Shown here: piece by piece, positions 26,643 through 34,844 of the stretch
How the letters are laid out: each line of letters begins with the position of its first letter
Numbering within the stretch: the first letter of the stretch is position 1
DNA from: JBBDWR01 sp040902745
Lineage (GTDB): Bacteria > Actinomycetota > UBA4738 > HRBIN12
Length of the DNA stretch: 48,222 nt
NCBI GenBank assembly: GCA_040902745.1
Contig: JBBDWR010000004.1
Span: forward strand, 1 to 48,222
Reading direction: 5' to 3'
The notes under the pieces: generated by a model
The model's database searches: none
Told to the model about the DNA's origin: nothing
The model's input: only the letters and a program-made list of their open reading frames with translations
Position numbers and translations under genes: made by a program

Positions 26643-26677
26643 CCACGTATCTGGCCACGTATCTGGCCACGTTCTTG
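26643..26677. repeat. 12-bp tandem repeat in the TMEM175-folP divergent region
   Basis: CCACGTATCTGG occurs twice exactly (26643-26654 and 26655-26666) and a third, degenerate copy begins CCACGTTCTTG at 26667. The unit lies between the two divergent starts and just upstream of the minus-strand -10 box, where tandem operators are common. Confidence 0.7.
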
Positions 26678-26722
26678 CCAACACCCGTCGGTCCCGCCGG
26701 AGGGTTTCGGGCAGCTCCCGGC

Positions 26723-26728
26723 TAGCAT
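26723..26728 (+). promoter_or_regulatory. -10 box of leaderless promoter for folP
   Basis: TAGCAT is followed by seven bases (GGGCCCC) and the ATG at 26736. The same hexamer and spacing precede folE. Confidence 0.55.
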
Positions 26729-26735
26729 GGGCCCC

Positions 26736-27620
26736 ATGGGGACCCCTGAACGAACGACCGAACTCGGTACCCGGCTCGTTTGGCAGTGCGGTGTGCATGC
26801 GGTCGAGCTCGGCGACCGTACCGTCCTGATGGGCATCCTCAACGTCACGCCGGACTCCTTCTCCGACGGCGGACGTTTCTTCGAGGTCGACGCAGCGGTC
26901 GATCGGGCGCTGCAGCTCCGAGACGACGGCGCAACCATCGTGGACATCGGTGGGGAGTCCACGCGCCCGGGTGCCGATCCCATCCCCTCCGAGGAAGAGA
27001 TCCGACGTGTCGCGCCCGTCGTCGAGCGCCTGCAGGCCGAGGCTCCGGACCTCGTCCTCTCCGTGGATACCTCGAAAGCCGCGGTCGCCCGCGCCGCGGT
27101 CGATGTCGGCGCGTCGATCGTCAACGATGTCTCGGCGGGGCGCGATCCACGGATGCTCGACGCCGTCGCGTCTACTCGCGCCGGGTACGTCGCGATGCAT
27201 ATGCAGGGCGAGCCGGGGACGATGCAAGCAGACCCTCACTATTCCGACGTCGTCGAGGACGTTCGTTCGTTCCTCGGTGACCGGCTCCGAGCAGCGGAAC
27301 AGGCGGGGATCCAACGCGATCGGCTCTGCGTGGATCCCGGTCTCGGTTTCGGGAAGACGCTGGAGCACAACCTCGCGCTGCTGCGTGACATCCACCGGAT
27401 CGTCGAGCTCGGCGTGCCGGTGCTTGCAGGTCCGTCGCGCAAGCGATTCATCGGAACGCTGACGGGTGCGGAGGATCCCGCCGACCGGGTCGAGGGCACC
27501 GCGGCGGTCGTCGCATGGTTGGTCGCCCAAGGCACGCACATCGTTCGTGTGCACGACGTGCGGGAGATGACCCGCGTGGTCCAGGTCGTGGACGCGATCG
27601 TGCTGGGGTCCGCACCATGA
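26736..27620 (+). CDS. folP: Dihydropteroate synthase
   Basis: The 294-residue TIM-barrel enzyme joins dihydropterin pyrophosphate to p-aminobenzoate and is the sulfonamide target. The ATG at 26736 is supported by the leaderless -10 box. Signatures are MGILNVTPDSFSDGG (near 32-46), VDIGGESTRPGA (near 70), IVNDVSAG (near 128), DPGLGFGK (near 203) and GPSRKRFIG (near 231). A roughly 20-residue N-terminal lead precedes the barrel. The stop overlaps the next start as ATGA. Confidence 0.96.
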   Translation: MGTPERTTELGTRLVWQCGVHAVELGDRTVLMGILNVTPDSFSDGGRFFEVDAAVDRALQLRDDGATIVDIGGESTRPGADPIPSEEEIRRVAPVVERLQAEAPDLVLSVDTSKAAVARAAVDVGASIVNDVSAGRDPRMLDAVASTRAGYVAMHMQGEPGTMQADPHYSDVVEDVRSFLGDRLRAAEQAGIQRDRLCVDPGLGFGKTLEHNLALLRDIHRIVELGVPVLAGPSRKRFIGTLTGAEDPADRVEGTAAVVAWLVAQGTHIVRVHDVREMTRVVQVVDAIVLGSAP

Positions 27621-28312
27621 CTTCGAGTGCTCCGAAGGTTTCCCGGACCCCCCGCGGAGAGGTGCGCTATCTCGATGTCGGTGAGGGCGCCCCCGTAGTC
27701 TTGCTCAACGGCGCTGCAGGGGCCGATCTGTGGGATCCGTACGTCCCCACGCTAGCGCAGGCGTTCCGCGTGATCGTCCCCGAGGCGACGACGGATCCGG
27801 CCGATCGGCAGGCGGCGGTCGGCGATCTGCTGGACACGCTCGGTCTGGACTCGGTTGCCCTGATCGGCCATGCATCGGGAGGCGGGGTGGCGCTGGCTGT
27901 CGCCCGTGCACGCACGGACGTCGCGGCGTTGGTGTTGTTCGACGCCCTGGCTGCGGATGCCGGTGAACTGGCGGACGGTGCCAGCACGCTCGCCCACCGG
28001 GAACTCCCCGTGCTGCTCGTGTGGGGAGAGGACGATGCGACGGCGCCACTCGCCGGCGCGGAGGCGCTCGCGGATCAGCTGCCGATGTCGACACTGGCCG
28101 TGATCCCCGACAGCGGCCACGACATGCTCCGCACGGACGTGGTCACCGTGCTCCCGCTGCTGTTCGAGTGGCTCCGCTACCGCTACCTCCGCGAGTCGCA
28201 CCGTCACGACCAAGAGGGTCCGGTGCTGGTGACCCTCGACCGTCGTCCGACGATGGCCGAGGAAGGCATCGACGATCTCCTCGACGACCCGACCCCGGGG
28301 GACCCCGGATGA
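27617..28312 (+). CDS. Alpha/beta hydrolase fold protein within the folate cluster
   Basis: The 231-residue protein is coupled to folP (ATGA) and to folB (ATGA). It shows the nucleophile elbow IGHASGGG (Ser87), an acid candidate in WGEDDATAPL (about Asp140) and His168 in DSGHDML, so a full catalytic triad is present in the right order. An oxyanion-loop region is at VLLNGAAGADLWD. The last 40 residues are a charged tail containing RRPTMAEEGIDDLLDD. The family includes esterases, haloperoxidases and lipases; the substrate is unknown. Its strict coupling suggests co-expression with folate synthesis, but no folate step is known to need such an enzyme. Confidence 0.82.
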   Translation: MTSSAPKVSRTPRGEVRYLDVGEGAPVVLLNGAAGADLWDPYVPTLAQAFRVIVPEATTDPADRQAAVGDLLDTLGLDSVALIGHASGGGVALAVARARTDVAALVLFDALAADAGELADGASTLAHRELPVLLVWGEDDATAPLAGAEALADQLPMSTLAVIPDSGHDMLRTDVVTVLPLLFEWLRYRYLRESHRHDQEGPVLVTLDRRPTMAEEGIDDLLDDPTPGDPG

Positions 28313-28653
28313 CCCAGCGACTTTTCCTGTCCGGCATCGCCGCAGACGGACGGCACGGCGCGAACCCCGGCGAGAAGGACACCGCGCAGCCGTTCGTCGT
28401 CGATCTCGATCTCGAGGTCCAGGTCGACGCAGACGACATCGGTGCGACGGCCGACTACCGCCGGCTCACCGACGTTGCCCGTGCGGTCGTGACGACGCGA
28501 TCGTTCGATCTCCTCGAGACGCTCGCCCAGCAGATCGCGGCCGCGGTGCGTGCGGAACCGAACGTGGTCCGTGCCACCGCGATCGTCCACAAGCCGAACG
28601 CGGCGCGCGCGATCGGGATCGACGGCGTGGCCGCTGCGGCGACCGCAGATTGA
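28309..28653 (+). CDS. folB: Dihydroneopterin aldolase
   Basis: The 114-residue protein starts at the ATG at 28309, coupled to the hydrolase gene. It cleaves dihydroneopterin to 6-hydroxymethyl-dihydropterin and glycolaldehyde. Family blocks are GIAADGRHGANPGEKDTAQPF (the Gly-His and Glu region), TADYRRLTDVARAVV, SFDLLETLAQQIA and VHKPNAA with the conserved Lys near residue 97. Length is typical. folK follows after 4 bases. Confidence 0.93.
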   Translation: MTQRLFLSGIAADGRHGANPGEKDTAQPFVVDLDLEVQVDADDIGATADYRRLTDVARAVVTTRSFDLLETLAQQIAAAVRAEPNVVRATAIVHKPNAARAIGIDGVAAAATAD

Positions 28654-28657
28654 GGCC

Positions 28658-29170
28658 ATGACACCCGGCGTGGTGCGCGGCTACCTCGGCCTCGGGTCGA
28701 ACCTCGGGGATCGGCTCGTGACGCTTCAAGCAGCTGCCGATGGGCTCGCGGCGCAGCCCGGGATCGAGATCGAGGCCTCCTCTCGTGTGTACGAGACGGC
28801 ACCCGTCGGTGGCCCCGAACAGCCCGACTACCTCAACACGGTCGTCCGGATCCGCACGACGCTCACCCCTCGGGAGCTGCTGTCGGTGTGCCAGCGGGTC
28901 GAAGCCGACCTCGGGCGCGTTCGCGACGTTCGGTGGGGACCGCGCACGATCGATGTCGACATCCTGACGTTCGACGAACGGACGATCGACGAGACGGATC
29001 TGCAGATCCCGCATCCACGGATGCACGAACGGGCCTTCGTTCTCCTGCCGCTGCTCGAGCTCGACTCGGACCCCCCGCTGCCCGACGGGCAACGGATCGA
29101 CCGTCTCCGGCTGCCCGTCGACATGCTGACCGCGCGAGTGGTGCAGCCGCCGCTGTCGGTGTCGGGATGA
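28658..29170 (+). CDS. folK: 2-amino-4-hydroxy-6-hydroxymethyldihydropteridine diphosphokinase
   Basis: The 170-residue enzyme activates hydroxymethyl-dihydropterin with ATP. It begins at the ATG at 28658, which gives YLGLGSNLGDR at residues 8-18. Other signatures are YETAPVGGPEQPDYLN, WGPRTIDVDIL with the metal-binding Asp pair, and IPHPRMHERAFVLLPL. Its stop overlaps the ATG of the next gene (ATGA). Confidence 0.95.
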   Translation: MTPGVVRGYLGLGSNLGDRLVTLQAAADGLAAQPGIEIEASSRVYETAPVGGPEQPDYLNTVVRIRTTLTPRELLSVCQRVEADLGRVRDVRWGPRTIDVDILTFDERTIDETDLQIPHPRMHERAFVLLPLLELDSDPPLPDGQRIDRLRLPVDMLTARVVQPPLSVSG

Positions 29171-30570
29171 GCGCGGAGCGCGCGGTCTGTCTGCGGTGCG
29201 ACTGGTCGGGGGAGGCCCTCGAGGCCGAGCGCCCTTGCCCCGCGTGCGGTGTCGCACTGTACGTGCTGTGCCCGGACCGGGAACCGTCCACACCGTCGCC
29301 GCGCCCCGCCGCGGCATCCGGTCCGAACCTGCCGTCTGCGGGGCGGCGGTCGGCCGAGACCGCCTCGACACTCGACGAGGCCGGGCGACCCGGGGACAAT
29401 CCGGACCTCGGGGTGCTCGAGCCGGGCACTTCGAGCGAAGGCGCACGTCGCTTCGCGCCGCTGGCGATCGCTGGCCTGCTGATCGTCGCGGTGTTGGTGG
29501 GCCGGTCGATCCTCGACACGGATCGGGCAACCCGTGGCCCGATCGTGAGCGGGCGAGGCACGCTCGTGTATGCCGCGGAGGCCGGCGACGGAACCGAGGG
29601 GATCTGGGCGGTCGACCTGGCCACCGGAAGCATCGTGCGGGGAGCCGAGATCGACGGCATCTCCGAACTCTTCCGGATCGACGATGGTCGATCCTCGACA
29701 TCGATCGCCCTGACGCGGATCGCGGTCGATGGGCGGTCCCAGGCGCTCGCGATCGCCGGGTACGGTGTCATCGGCGCCCGTCCCGACCTCCTCGTCGTCG
29801 GTGACAAAGTCGCATGGGGACCGCGCGGCCTCTCGGTCTCGGCCGCGTCCACCGTTGGTGACGACGAGTCGTGCGCCCCGGCGGTTCGCGCGCGGGCGTA
29901 CGACCTCGCGCGGTTCCAGGAGATCGCGGTTACCGAACCCGGCGAGGCGTGCGGTCAGCTGCTCTCCACGGGCCGTGACGAGCATCGAACGTATCTCTCG
30001 GTCGCCGACGGAGAGCGCGTGCGTACCACGTGGGTCACGGCCGCAGGCTCGCCCCACAGGATCGGAGGGCATCGCGCTCTGACCGGGGTGTCGCCGACGG
30101 GAGACCTGCTCCTCACGCCGGTGCGGTTCGTCTCGCTCGGGATCGTGCCCGTTCGGACCCGTTTCCCGGAACCGATCCCGCAGGCGATCTCGGGAACCGT
30201 GCTCGCCTGGCCCGGAAGAGGGGGCCCGGTGCCGCTCATGTCGGGAGGAGAGCGGTTGCTGGTGCAGAAGGTGTTGGCGTGGTCACCGGACGGAGCGCGC
30301 GCGATCGTTCTCGGCTCCGCCGGAGAGCGGGTGGGGATCTTCACGTTCACAACCGGCGCAGGGACCGGGCAGCGAGAGGCGCGGCTCCTGTCACCTCCTC
30401 GCGGACCGGTCGGCGGGGCAACGTTCCTGGACGACGGGACCGCGGTGATCGCGGCCGCCGGCAGGCTGTTCCGCCTCGAGCCGTCCGGACTGCACGAGGT
30501 CGCGCTCCCCGCGTCGGCGCCGTTGCCGCAAGGTCCGATCGCATGGATGCCGCCGGTGCCGACGAGCTGA
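29167..30570 (+). CDS. Membrane protein with N-terminal zinc ribbon and beta-propeller-like exterior
   Basis: The 467-residue protein is coupled to folK. Residues 8-27 hold two CxxC knuckles (CLRC, CPAC; Cys8, 11, 24, 27), a cytosolic zinc ribbon. A disordered Pro/Ala/Ser linker runs to about residue 90, then one membrane helix at about 96-116 (FAPLAIAGLLIVAVLVG). The remaining 350 residues are beta-rich, with recurring units such as TLVYAAEAGDGTEGIWAVDL and VLAWSPDGARAIVLG that resemble WD40/TolB-like propeller blades, probably outside the membrane. No named family recognised. Being last in the folate operon may be incidental. Confidence 0.7.
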   Translation: MSAERAVCLRCDWSGEALEAERPCPACGVALYVLCPDREPSTPSPRPAAASGPNLPSAGRRSAETASTLDEAGRPGDNPDLGVLEPGTSSEGARRFAPLAIAGLLIVAVLVGRSILDTDRATRGPIVSGRGTLVYAAEAGDGTEGIWAVDLATGSIVRGAEIDGISELFRIDDGRSSTSIALTRIAVDGRSQALAIAGYGVIGARPDLLVVGDKVAWGPRGLSVSAASTVGDDESCAPAVRARAYDLARFQEIAVTEPGEACGQLLSTGRDEHRTYLSVADGERVRTTWVTAAGSPHRIGGHRALTGVSPTGDLLLTPVRFVSLGIVPVRTRFPEPIPQAISGTVLAWPGRGGPVPLMSGGERLLVQKVLAWSPDGARAIVLGSAGERVGIFTFTTGAGTGQREARLLSPPRGPVGGATFLDDGTAVIAAAGRLFRLEPSGLHEVALPASAPLPQGPIAWMPPVPTS

Positions 30571-30604
30571 GAAGCGTTCGCGCGGCGGGTCGACGATGGC
30601 TTGG

Positions 30605-30610
30605 GATACT
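30605..30610 (+). promoter_or_regulatory. -10-like box, DUF2520 gene
   Basis: GATACT precedes the GTG at 30617 by six bases and supports that start over the ATG at 30596. Confidence 0.35.
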
Positions 30611-30616
30611 CGGCGC

Positions 30617-31480
30617 GTGGACGTCGCCGTGGTTGGTGCGGGCAAGGTCGGCACGGCACTGGCCGTGCTCTGGCGGCGTGCCGGCTACGAGATCGTGGCC
30701 GTCTCCGGCCGGACCGCGACGCAAGAGCGCGCCGCCCGCTACCTGCCGGGGGTGCCGGTTCTCCCTCACGCCGAGGCGGCGGACCTCGCCGAACTCGTCC
30801 TCATCGCGGTTCCCGATGACGAGGTTCGCGACGTGTGCGCCGAGATCGCGACGGGCCTCGATGCGCGGCCCGGGCGCCTCGTCGCACACACCGCCGGAGC
30901 CCTCGCGCTCGAGGTCCTCGATCCCGTTCGCATCACGGGCGCCGAGCGGCTCTGCTTGCACCCGCTGCAGACCTTCCCCGATGTCGACGCAGCGATCGCG
31001 GCGATGCCCGGTGCGACGATCGCGGTCACCGCCGACGACGAGGCGGCGTTCGAGACCGGCGAGTCACTGGTTCGCGATATCGGCTCGAACCCGGTGCGGC
31101 TCGACGAGGAGCACAAGGCGCTGTATCACGCGGCCGCGGTGTTCGCGTCGAACTACCTCGTCGTGATGACGGCGCTCGCCGAGGATCTCTTCGCTCGGGC
31201 GGGACTCGACGACGGGCTCGAACGGTTCTTGCCACTCAGTCGCGCGACGCTCGACAACGTAGCGGCCCTCGGTCCGCAGGCGGCGCTGACGGGGCCGGTG
31301 GCCCGAGGCGATGCCGGCACGGTCGCGCGCAACTTGGAGGCGCTCGCGATCGCCGCTCCCGACGCCATCCCCGCGTACGTGGTCCTCGCCCGGGTCGCTC
31401 TCGATCTCGCCGAGCGAGGCAAGCGGCTCGGTCCTCAGGAGCGCGGCCGGGTCGACGAGGTGCTCGCGCGGTGGACGTAA
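30617..31480 (+). CDS. Rossmann-fold/DUF2520 dehydrogenase-like protein
   Basis: The 287-residue protein starts at the GTG at 30617, behind a -10-like box; the ATG at 30596 would add seven residues. The N-terminus goes straight into VAVVGAGKVGTAL (GxGxxG NAD(P) motif). The C-terminal half (about residues 125-280) is the helical DUF2520 domain, with LCLHPLQTFPD near 115 and YHAAAVFASNYLV near 168. The fold is that of 6-phosphogluconate/ketopantoate reductase relatives. It overlaps panC by 10 bases, and panC and coaX follow, so a role in pantothenate synthesis such as ketopantoate reduction is a reasonable guess, not shown. Confidence 0.85.
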   Translation: MDVAVVGAGKVGTALAVLWRRAGYEIVAVSGRTATQERAARYLPGVPVLPHAEAADLAELVLIAVPDDEVRDVCAEIATGLDARPGRLVAHTAGALALEVLDPVRITGAERLCLHPLQTFPDVDAAIAAMPGATIAVTADDEAAFETGESLVRDIGSNPVRLDEEHKALYHAAAVFASNYLVVMTALAEDLFARAGLDDGLERFLPLSRATLDNVAALGPQAALTGPVARGDAGTVARNLEALAIAAPDAIPAYVVLARVALDLAERGKRLGPQERGRVDEVLARWT

Positions 31481-32340
31481 CCCGGACGATCGCCGACACG
31501 CGGGCCGTGTGCGACCAGGCTCGAGGCGGGTCGCGCTCGATCGGGCTCGTGCCCACGATGGGAGCGCTGCACGAGGGACACGAGTCACTGCTGCGACGCG
31601 CTCATCACGAGCAGGATCTTGTCGCGATGAGCCTGTTCGTGAATCCCCTGCAGTTCGGTGATCCGGGCGACCTGGCCGCGTACCCGCGCGACGAACGACG
31701 CGACGTTCGCGTGGCCGAGCGCAACGGCGTGGACCTGGTCTTCGCGCCGACGGCCGAGGAGCTCCTCGGAGACGGCGATCCGCGCCCCTCGATCGACCCC
31801 GGTCCGCTGGGCCTGGTGCTCGAGGGTGCGGCGCGCCCGGGGCACTTCGCCGGTGTGGCCACGGTGCTCGCCCGACTGTTCGACGTCGTCGGCCCCGACG
31901 CGGCCTACTTCGGCGAGAAGGACGCGCAACAGCTGGCCGTCGTTCGCAGCCTGGTCGTGCGACTCGAGCTCCCCATCGAGATCGTCGGTTGCCCGACCGT
32001 GCGCGAGCCCGACGGACTCGCGATGTCGTCGAGGAACGCGTCGCTAACGCCGGAGCAGCGGGAAGCCGCAGGGTGTTTGTTCCTCGCGCTCACCGAGGCC
32101 GCGGAGCTCGCTCGTGGTGGGGAGCGCGACGCCCCGGTACTTGTGGCCACGATCGCCCGAGAGATCGGCGCGACACCTCAGGCGCGATTGGAGTACGCGA
32201 CGATCGTCGACGACGCCACCTTCGAAAAGGTTGCCGTGCTCGCCGACGGCTCGCGCCATCGGGTGTTGCTCGCGGCCCGGTTCGGCGAGGCCCGGCTGAT
32301 CGACAACCTCCTGCTGCCTGCACCCTCGGCCGTTCCATGA
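31471..32340 (+). CDS. panC: Pantoate--beta-alanine ligase
   Basis: The 289-residue enzyme makes pantothenate from pantoate, beta-alanine and ATP. It starts at the GTG at 31471 inside the end of the DUF2520 gene. Signatures are VPTMGALHEGHESL (the HIGH-type motif), SLFVNPLQFG, FAGVATVLARLF, YFGEKDAQQL and MSSRNASLTPEQR (KMSKS-type). No panB or panD is seen nearby. A 129-base gap follows before coaX. Confidence 0.95.
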   Translation: MDVTRTIADTRAVCDQARGGSRSIGLVPTMGALHEGHESLLRRAHHEQDLVAMSLFVNPLQFGDPGDLAAYPRDERRDVRVAERNGVDLVFAPTAEELLGDGDPRPSIDPGPLGLVLEGAARPGHFAGVATVLARLFDVVGPDAAYFGEKDAQQLAVVRSLVVRLELPIEIVGCPTVREPDGLAMSSRNASLTPEQREAAGCLFLALTEAAELARGGERDAPVLVATIAREIGATPQARLEYATIVDDATFEKVAVLADGSRHRVLLAARFGEARLIDNLLLPAPSAVP

Positions 32341-32385
32341 GCGCCGGTTGTCGCCCGCGGTCCGTGTGGGCGAGGATGGCCGGGT

Positions 32386-32401
32386 CCCGCGGTCGCGCGG
32401 G
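32386..32401. other. Hairpin in the panC-coaX gap
   Basis: CCCGCG (32386-32391), loop GTCG, then CGCGGG (32396-32401) lies in the 129-base gap. There is no T-tract, so it may be an mRNA processing or attenuation hairpin rather than a terminator. Nothing else is recognisable in the gap. Confidence 0.35.
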
Positions 32402-32469
32402 GGAGGCCGACCCCTCCTCGCACGCGGCCCGACCAGGATCGGGACCCGGACGAAGGGCCTGAAGCCGCG

Positions 32470-33249
32470 ATGTTGCTCGCCGTCGACGTCGGCAACACCG
32501 AGATCTCGCTCGGGGTGTTCCATGCCTCGGAGCTCGCGTGGACCTGGCGACTGTCGACGCAGTCCGAGCGGACCCCCGACGAACTCGCGGTGCTCATCGG
32601 AGACCTGCTGCGACAGCGCGGTCTGGCCTTCGACAGTCAGATCACCGCCGTCGTCGTCGCCTCGGTGGTTCCCACAGTGACGCAAGCGCTGCGTGAGATG
32701 ACGCACCGATACTTCGCCTTCCCGCCGATCGTCGTCGGTCCCGGCACCAAGACCGGCATCCCGATCAAGACCGACAACCCACGCGAGGTCGGAGCGGACC
32801 GCGTCGTGAACGCGCTCGCGGCCGTCGAACGCTACGGTGCGCCGTGCATCGTCGTCGATTTCGGGACGGCGACCACCTACGACGCGATCTCGCCGAAGGG
32901 GGAGTACATCGGCGGCGCGATCGCTCCCGGTTTGCAGGCATCGGGGGCGAGCCTTTTCAACGCGACCGCCCGGCTCACGCAGGTGGAGCTCGTTGCTCCG
33001 AAGAGCGCGATCGGACGGAACACCATCGAGAGTCTTCAGTCGGGGCTGGTCTTCGGGACCGCGGCAGAAGTGGACGGGATGGTCGCGCGCGTGCGAGCCG
33101 AAGTCGGGAACGTGACTTCGATCGCGACCGGCGGATACGCGGATCTCGTCGTGCCGCATTGCACCTCGATCGACGAACACGATCCGTGGCTCACGCTCGA
33201 AGGGTTGCGCCTTATCTTCGAACGGAACGCGGGGGCCGCCGATGAGTGA
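32470..33249 (+). CDS. coaX: Type III pantothenate kinase
   Basis: The 259-residue enzyme phosphorylates pantothenate in CoA synthesis. Actin-like-fold motifs are LLAVDVGNTEISLGVF at the N-terminus (ATP phosphate loop), GADRVVNALAA near 98 (pantothenate site) and DFGTATTYDAIS near 130 with the catalytic Asp. Length is typical for CoaX. The last 8 bases overlap the start of lysS. Confidence 0.95.
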   Translation: MLLAVDVGNTEISLGVFHASELAWTWRLSTQSERTPDELAVLIGDLLRQRGLAFDSQITAVVVASVVPTVTQALREMTHRYFAFPPIVVGPGTKTGIPIKTDNPREVGADRVVNALAAVERYGAPCIVVDFGTATTYDAISPKGEYIGGAIAPGLQASGASLFNATARLTQVELVAPKSAIGRNTIESLQSGLVFGTAAEVDGMVARVRAEVGNVTSIATGGYADLVVPHCTSIDEHDPWLTLEGLRLIFERNAGAADE

Positions 33250-34816
33250 AGATGCGCAGGTGCATCCCGAAGATCGCAGCCATGAGCAGTCCGGCGACCC
33301 GCAGGAGCGCGGGCGGGAGGCAGAAGTGCTGCGTGGCCGGCGCGACAGTCTCGAGCGGATCCGCGAACGGGGTGCGGAGCCGTTCGCGCTCAGCCTGCGT
33401 TCGGCCCTCGGTGTGGAGGAACCCGACCTCGCGCAACAGGTGCGTGATCGGTTCGGCGACCTCGGGGTCGACGAGATCACCGACGAACGGCGCACCCTCG
33501 CGGGCCGGGTGGTGCTGCTGCGCGATATCGGGAAGCTCCGCTTCCTCGTTGTGCGCGACCGCAGCGCCGACCTGCAGATCGTCGCCGTCCGTCGTGATCT
33601 CTCCGACGACGACTGGGCTGCGCTCGACGAGGTCGATCTCGGCGACGTGCTCGGAGTCCAGGGACGCGTGGGCACGACCCGAAAGGGGGAACTCTCGCTG
33701 TTCGCCGATCGTCTTGCGCTGCTCACGAAGGCGCTGCGTCCCCTCCCGGAGAAGTGGCACGGCCTCAAGGATCCGGACCTGCAGCAGCGCCGGCGTTACC
33801 TGCAACTCGCGACCGATCCCGATGCGCGCCGCCTCGTGCGCTCGCGGGCGGGAGTGCTCCGGGAGATCCGCTCCTACCTCGACGGACGCGGGTTCGTCGA
33901 GGTCGAGACGCCGGTGATCCAATCGGTCGCCGGGGGCGCGCTCGCGCGACCCTTCACGACTCACCACCACGTGCTCGACATGGACCTCAAGTTGCGGATC
34001 TCGCTGGAGCTGTACCTGAAGCGGCTGCTGGTCGGGGGGCTCGACAGGGTCTATGAGATGGGCAGGATCTTCCGAAACGAGGGCATCGATCGCGCCCACA
34101 ACCCTGAGTTCACGATGCTCGAGGCCTACCAGGCCTACGGCGACTACGACGACATGATGCGACTTGCCCAGGACGTCGTTCGTCGATCGGCGCGCGCAGT
34201 CAACGCTGAGATGGGCCGCGACCCGGACTCGCTCGTGGTGCCGTATCGAGGGCGCCAGATCGATCTCGCCCCCGACTTCGCGCGGATCACCGTGCTGGAC
34301 TCGGTCTCCGAGGCGGTCGGCGAACGGGTGAGCCTGGACCGCGACGATCTGCCGGAACTCGCTCGGCGCCACGGTATCGAGCCTCAGCCGGGATGGGGAC
34401 CGGGCAAGATCGTGCAGGAGCTGTTCGAGAAGCTCGTCGAATCAGCGCTGTGGGAGCCCACCTTCGTGTGTGATTTCCCGCAGGAGGTGTCGCCGCTCGC
34501 GCGTCCGCACCGGGACGACCCGGATCTGACCGAGCACTTCGACCTGGTGGTCGGCGGGCTCGAGCTGGCGACGGCCTTCAGCGAGCTCACGGATCCCGAC
34601 GATCAGCGTGCGCGCTTCGAGGCGCAACAGACCGCGCGGACGGCCGGCGACGAGGAGGCCCATCCCCTCGACGAGGACTTCCTGCGAGCCCTGGAACATG
34701 GGATGCCCCCCGCCGGCGGCATCGGCATCGGCATCGATCGCCTGCTGATCCTTCTGACGGATTCCGACTCGGCGCGGGACCTGATCCTGTTCCCGCACCA
34801 TCGGCCGGAGTCCTGA
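33242..34816 (+). CDS. lysS: Lysyl-tRNA synthetase, class II
   Basis: The 524-residue enzyme charges tRNA-Lys. It has an acidic/polar N-terminal extension of about 28 residues, an OB-fold anticodon-binding domain at about 80-170 and the class II catalytic core. The core shows LARPFTTHHHVLDMDLKLRI, motif 2 EMGRIFRNEGIDRAHNPEFT and motif 3 GGIGIGIDRLLILL. The ATG at 33242 overlaps coaX. The same coaX...lysS...clpC order is seen in Bacillus. It converges on the MFS gene, with a weak inverted repeat (AGGGCG/CGCCCT, 34816-34845) between. Confidence 0.97.
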   Translation: MSEDAQVHPEDRSHEQSGDPQERGREAEVLRGRRDSLERIRERGAEPFALSLRSALGVEEPDLAQQVRDRFGDLGVDEITDERRTLAGRVVLLRDIGKLRFLVVRDRSADLQIVAVRRDLSDDDWAALDEVDLGDVLGVQGRVGTTRKGELSLFADRLALLTKALRPLPEKWHGLKDPDLQQRRRYLQLATDPDARRLVRSRAGVLREIRSYLDGRGFVEVETPVIQSVAGGALARPFTTHHHVLDMDLKLRISLELYLKRLLVGGLDRVYEMGRIFRNEGIDRAHNPEFTMLEAYQAYGDYDDMMRLAQDVVRRSARAVNAEMGRDPDSLVVPYRGRQIDLAPDFARITVLDSVSEAVGERVSLDRDDLPELARRHGIEPQPGWGPGKIVQELFEKLVESALWEPTFVCDFPQEVSPLARPHRDDPDLTEHFDLVVGGLELATAFSELTDPDDQRARFEAQQTARTAGDEEAHPLDEDFLRALEHGMPPAGGIGIGIDRLLILLTDSDSARDLILFPHHRPES

Positions 34817-34844
34817 GGGCGTCCACCCGCGCACGCGCTCGCCC

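Noticed and set aside
32341..32469. panD (aspartate decarboxylase) in the panC-coaX gap
   Set aside because: The gap is only 129 bases and contains no reading frame with PanD features.
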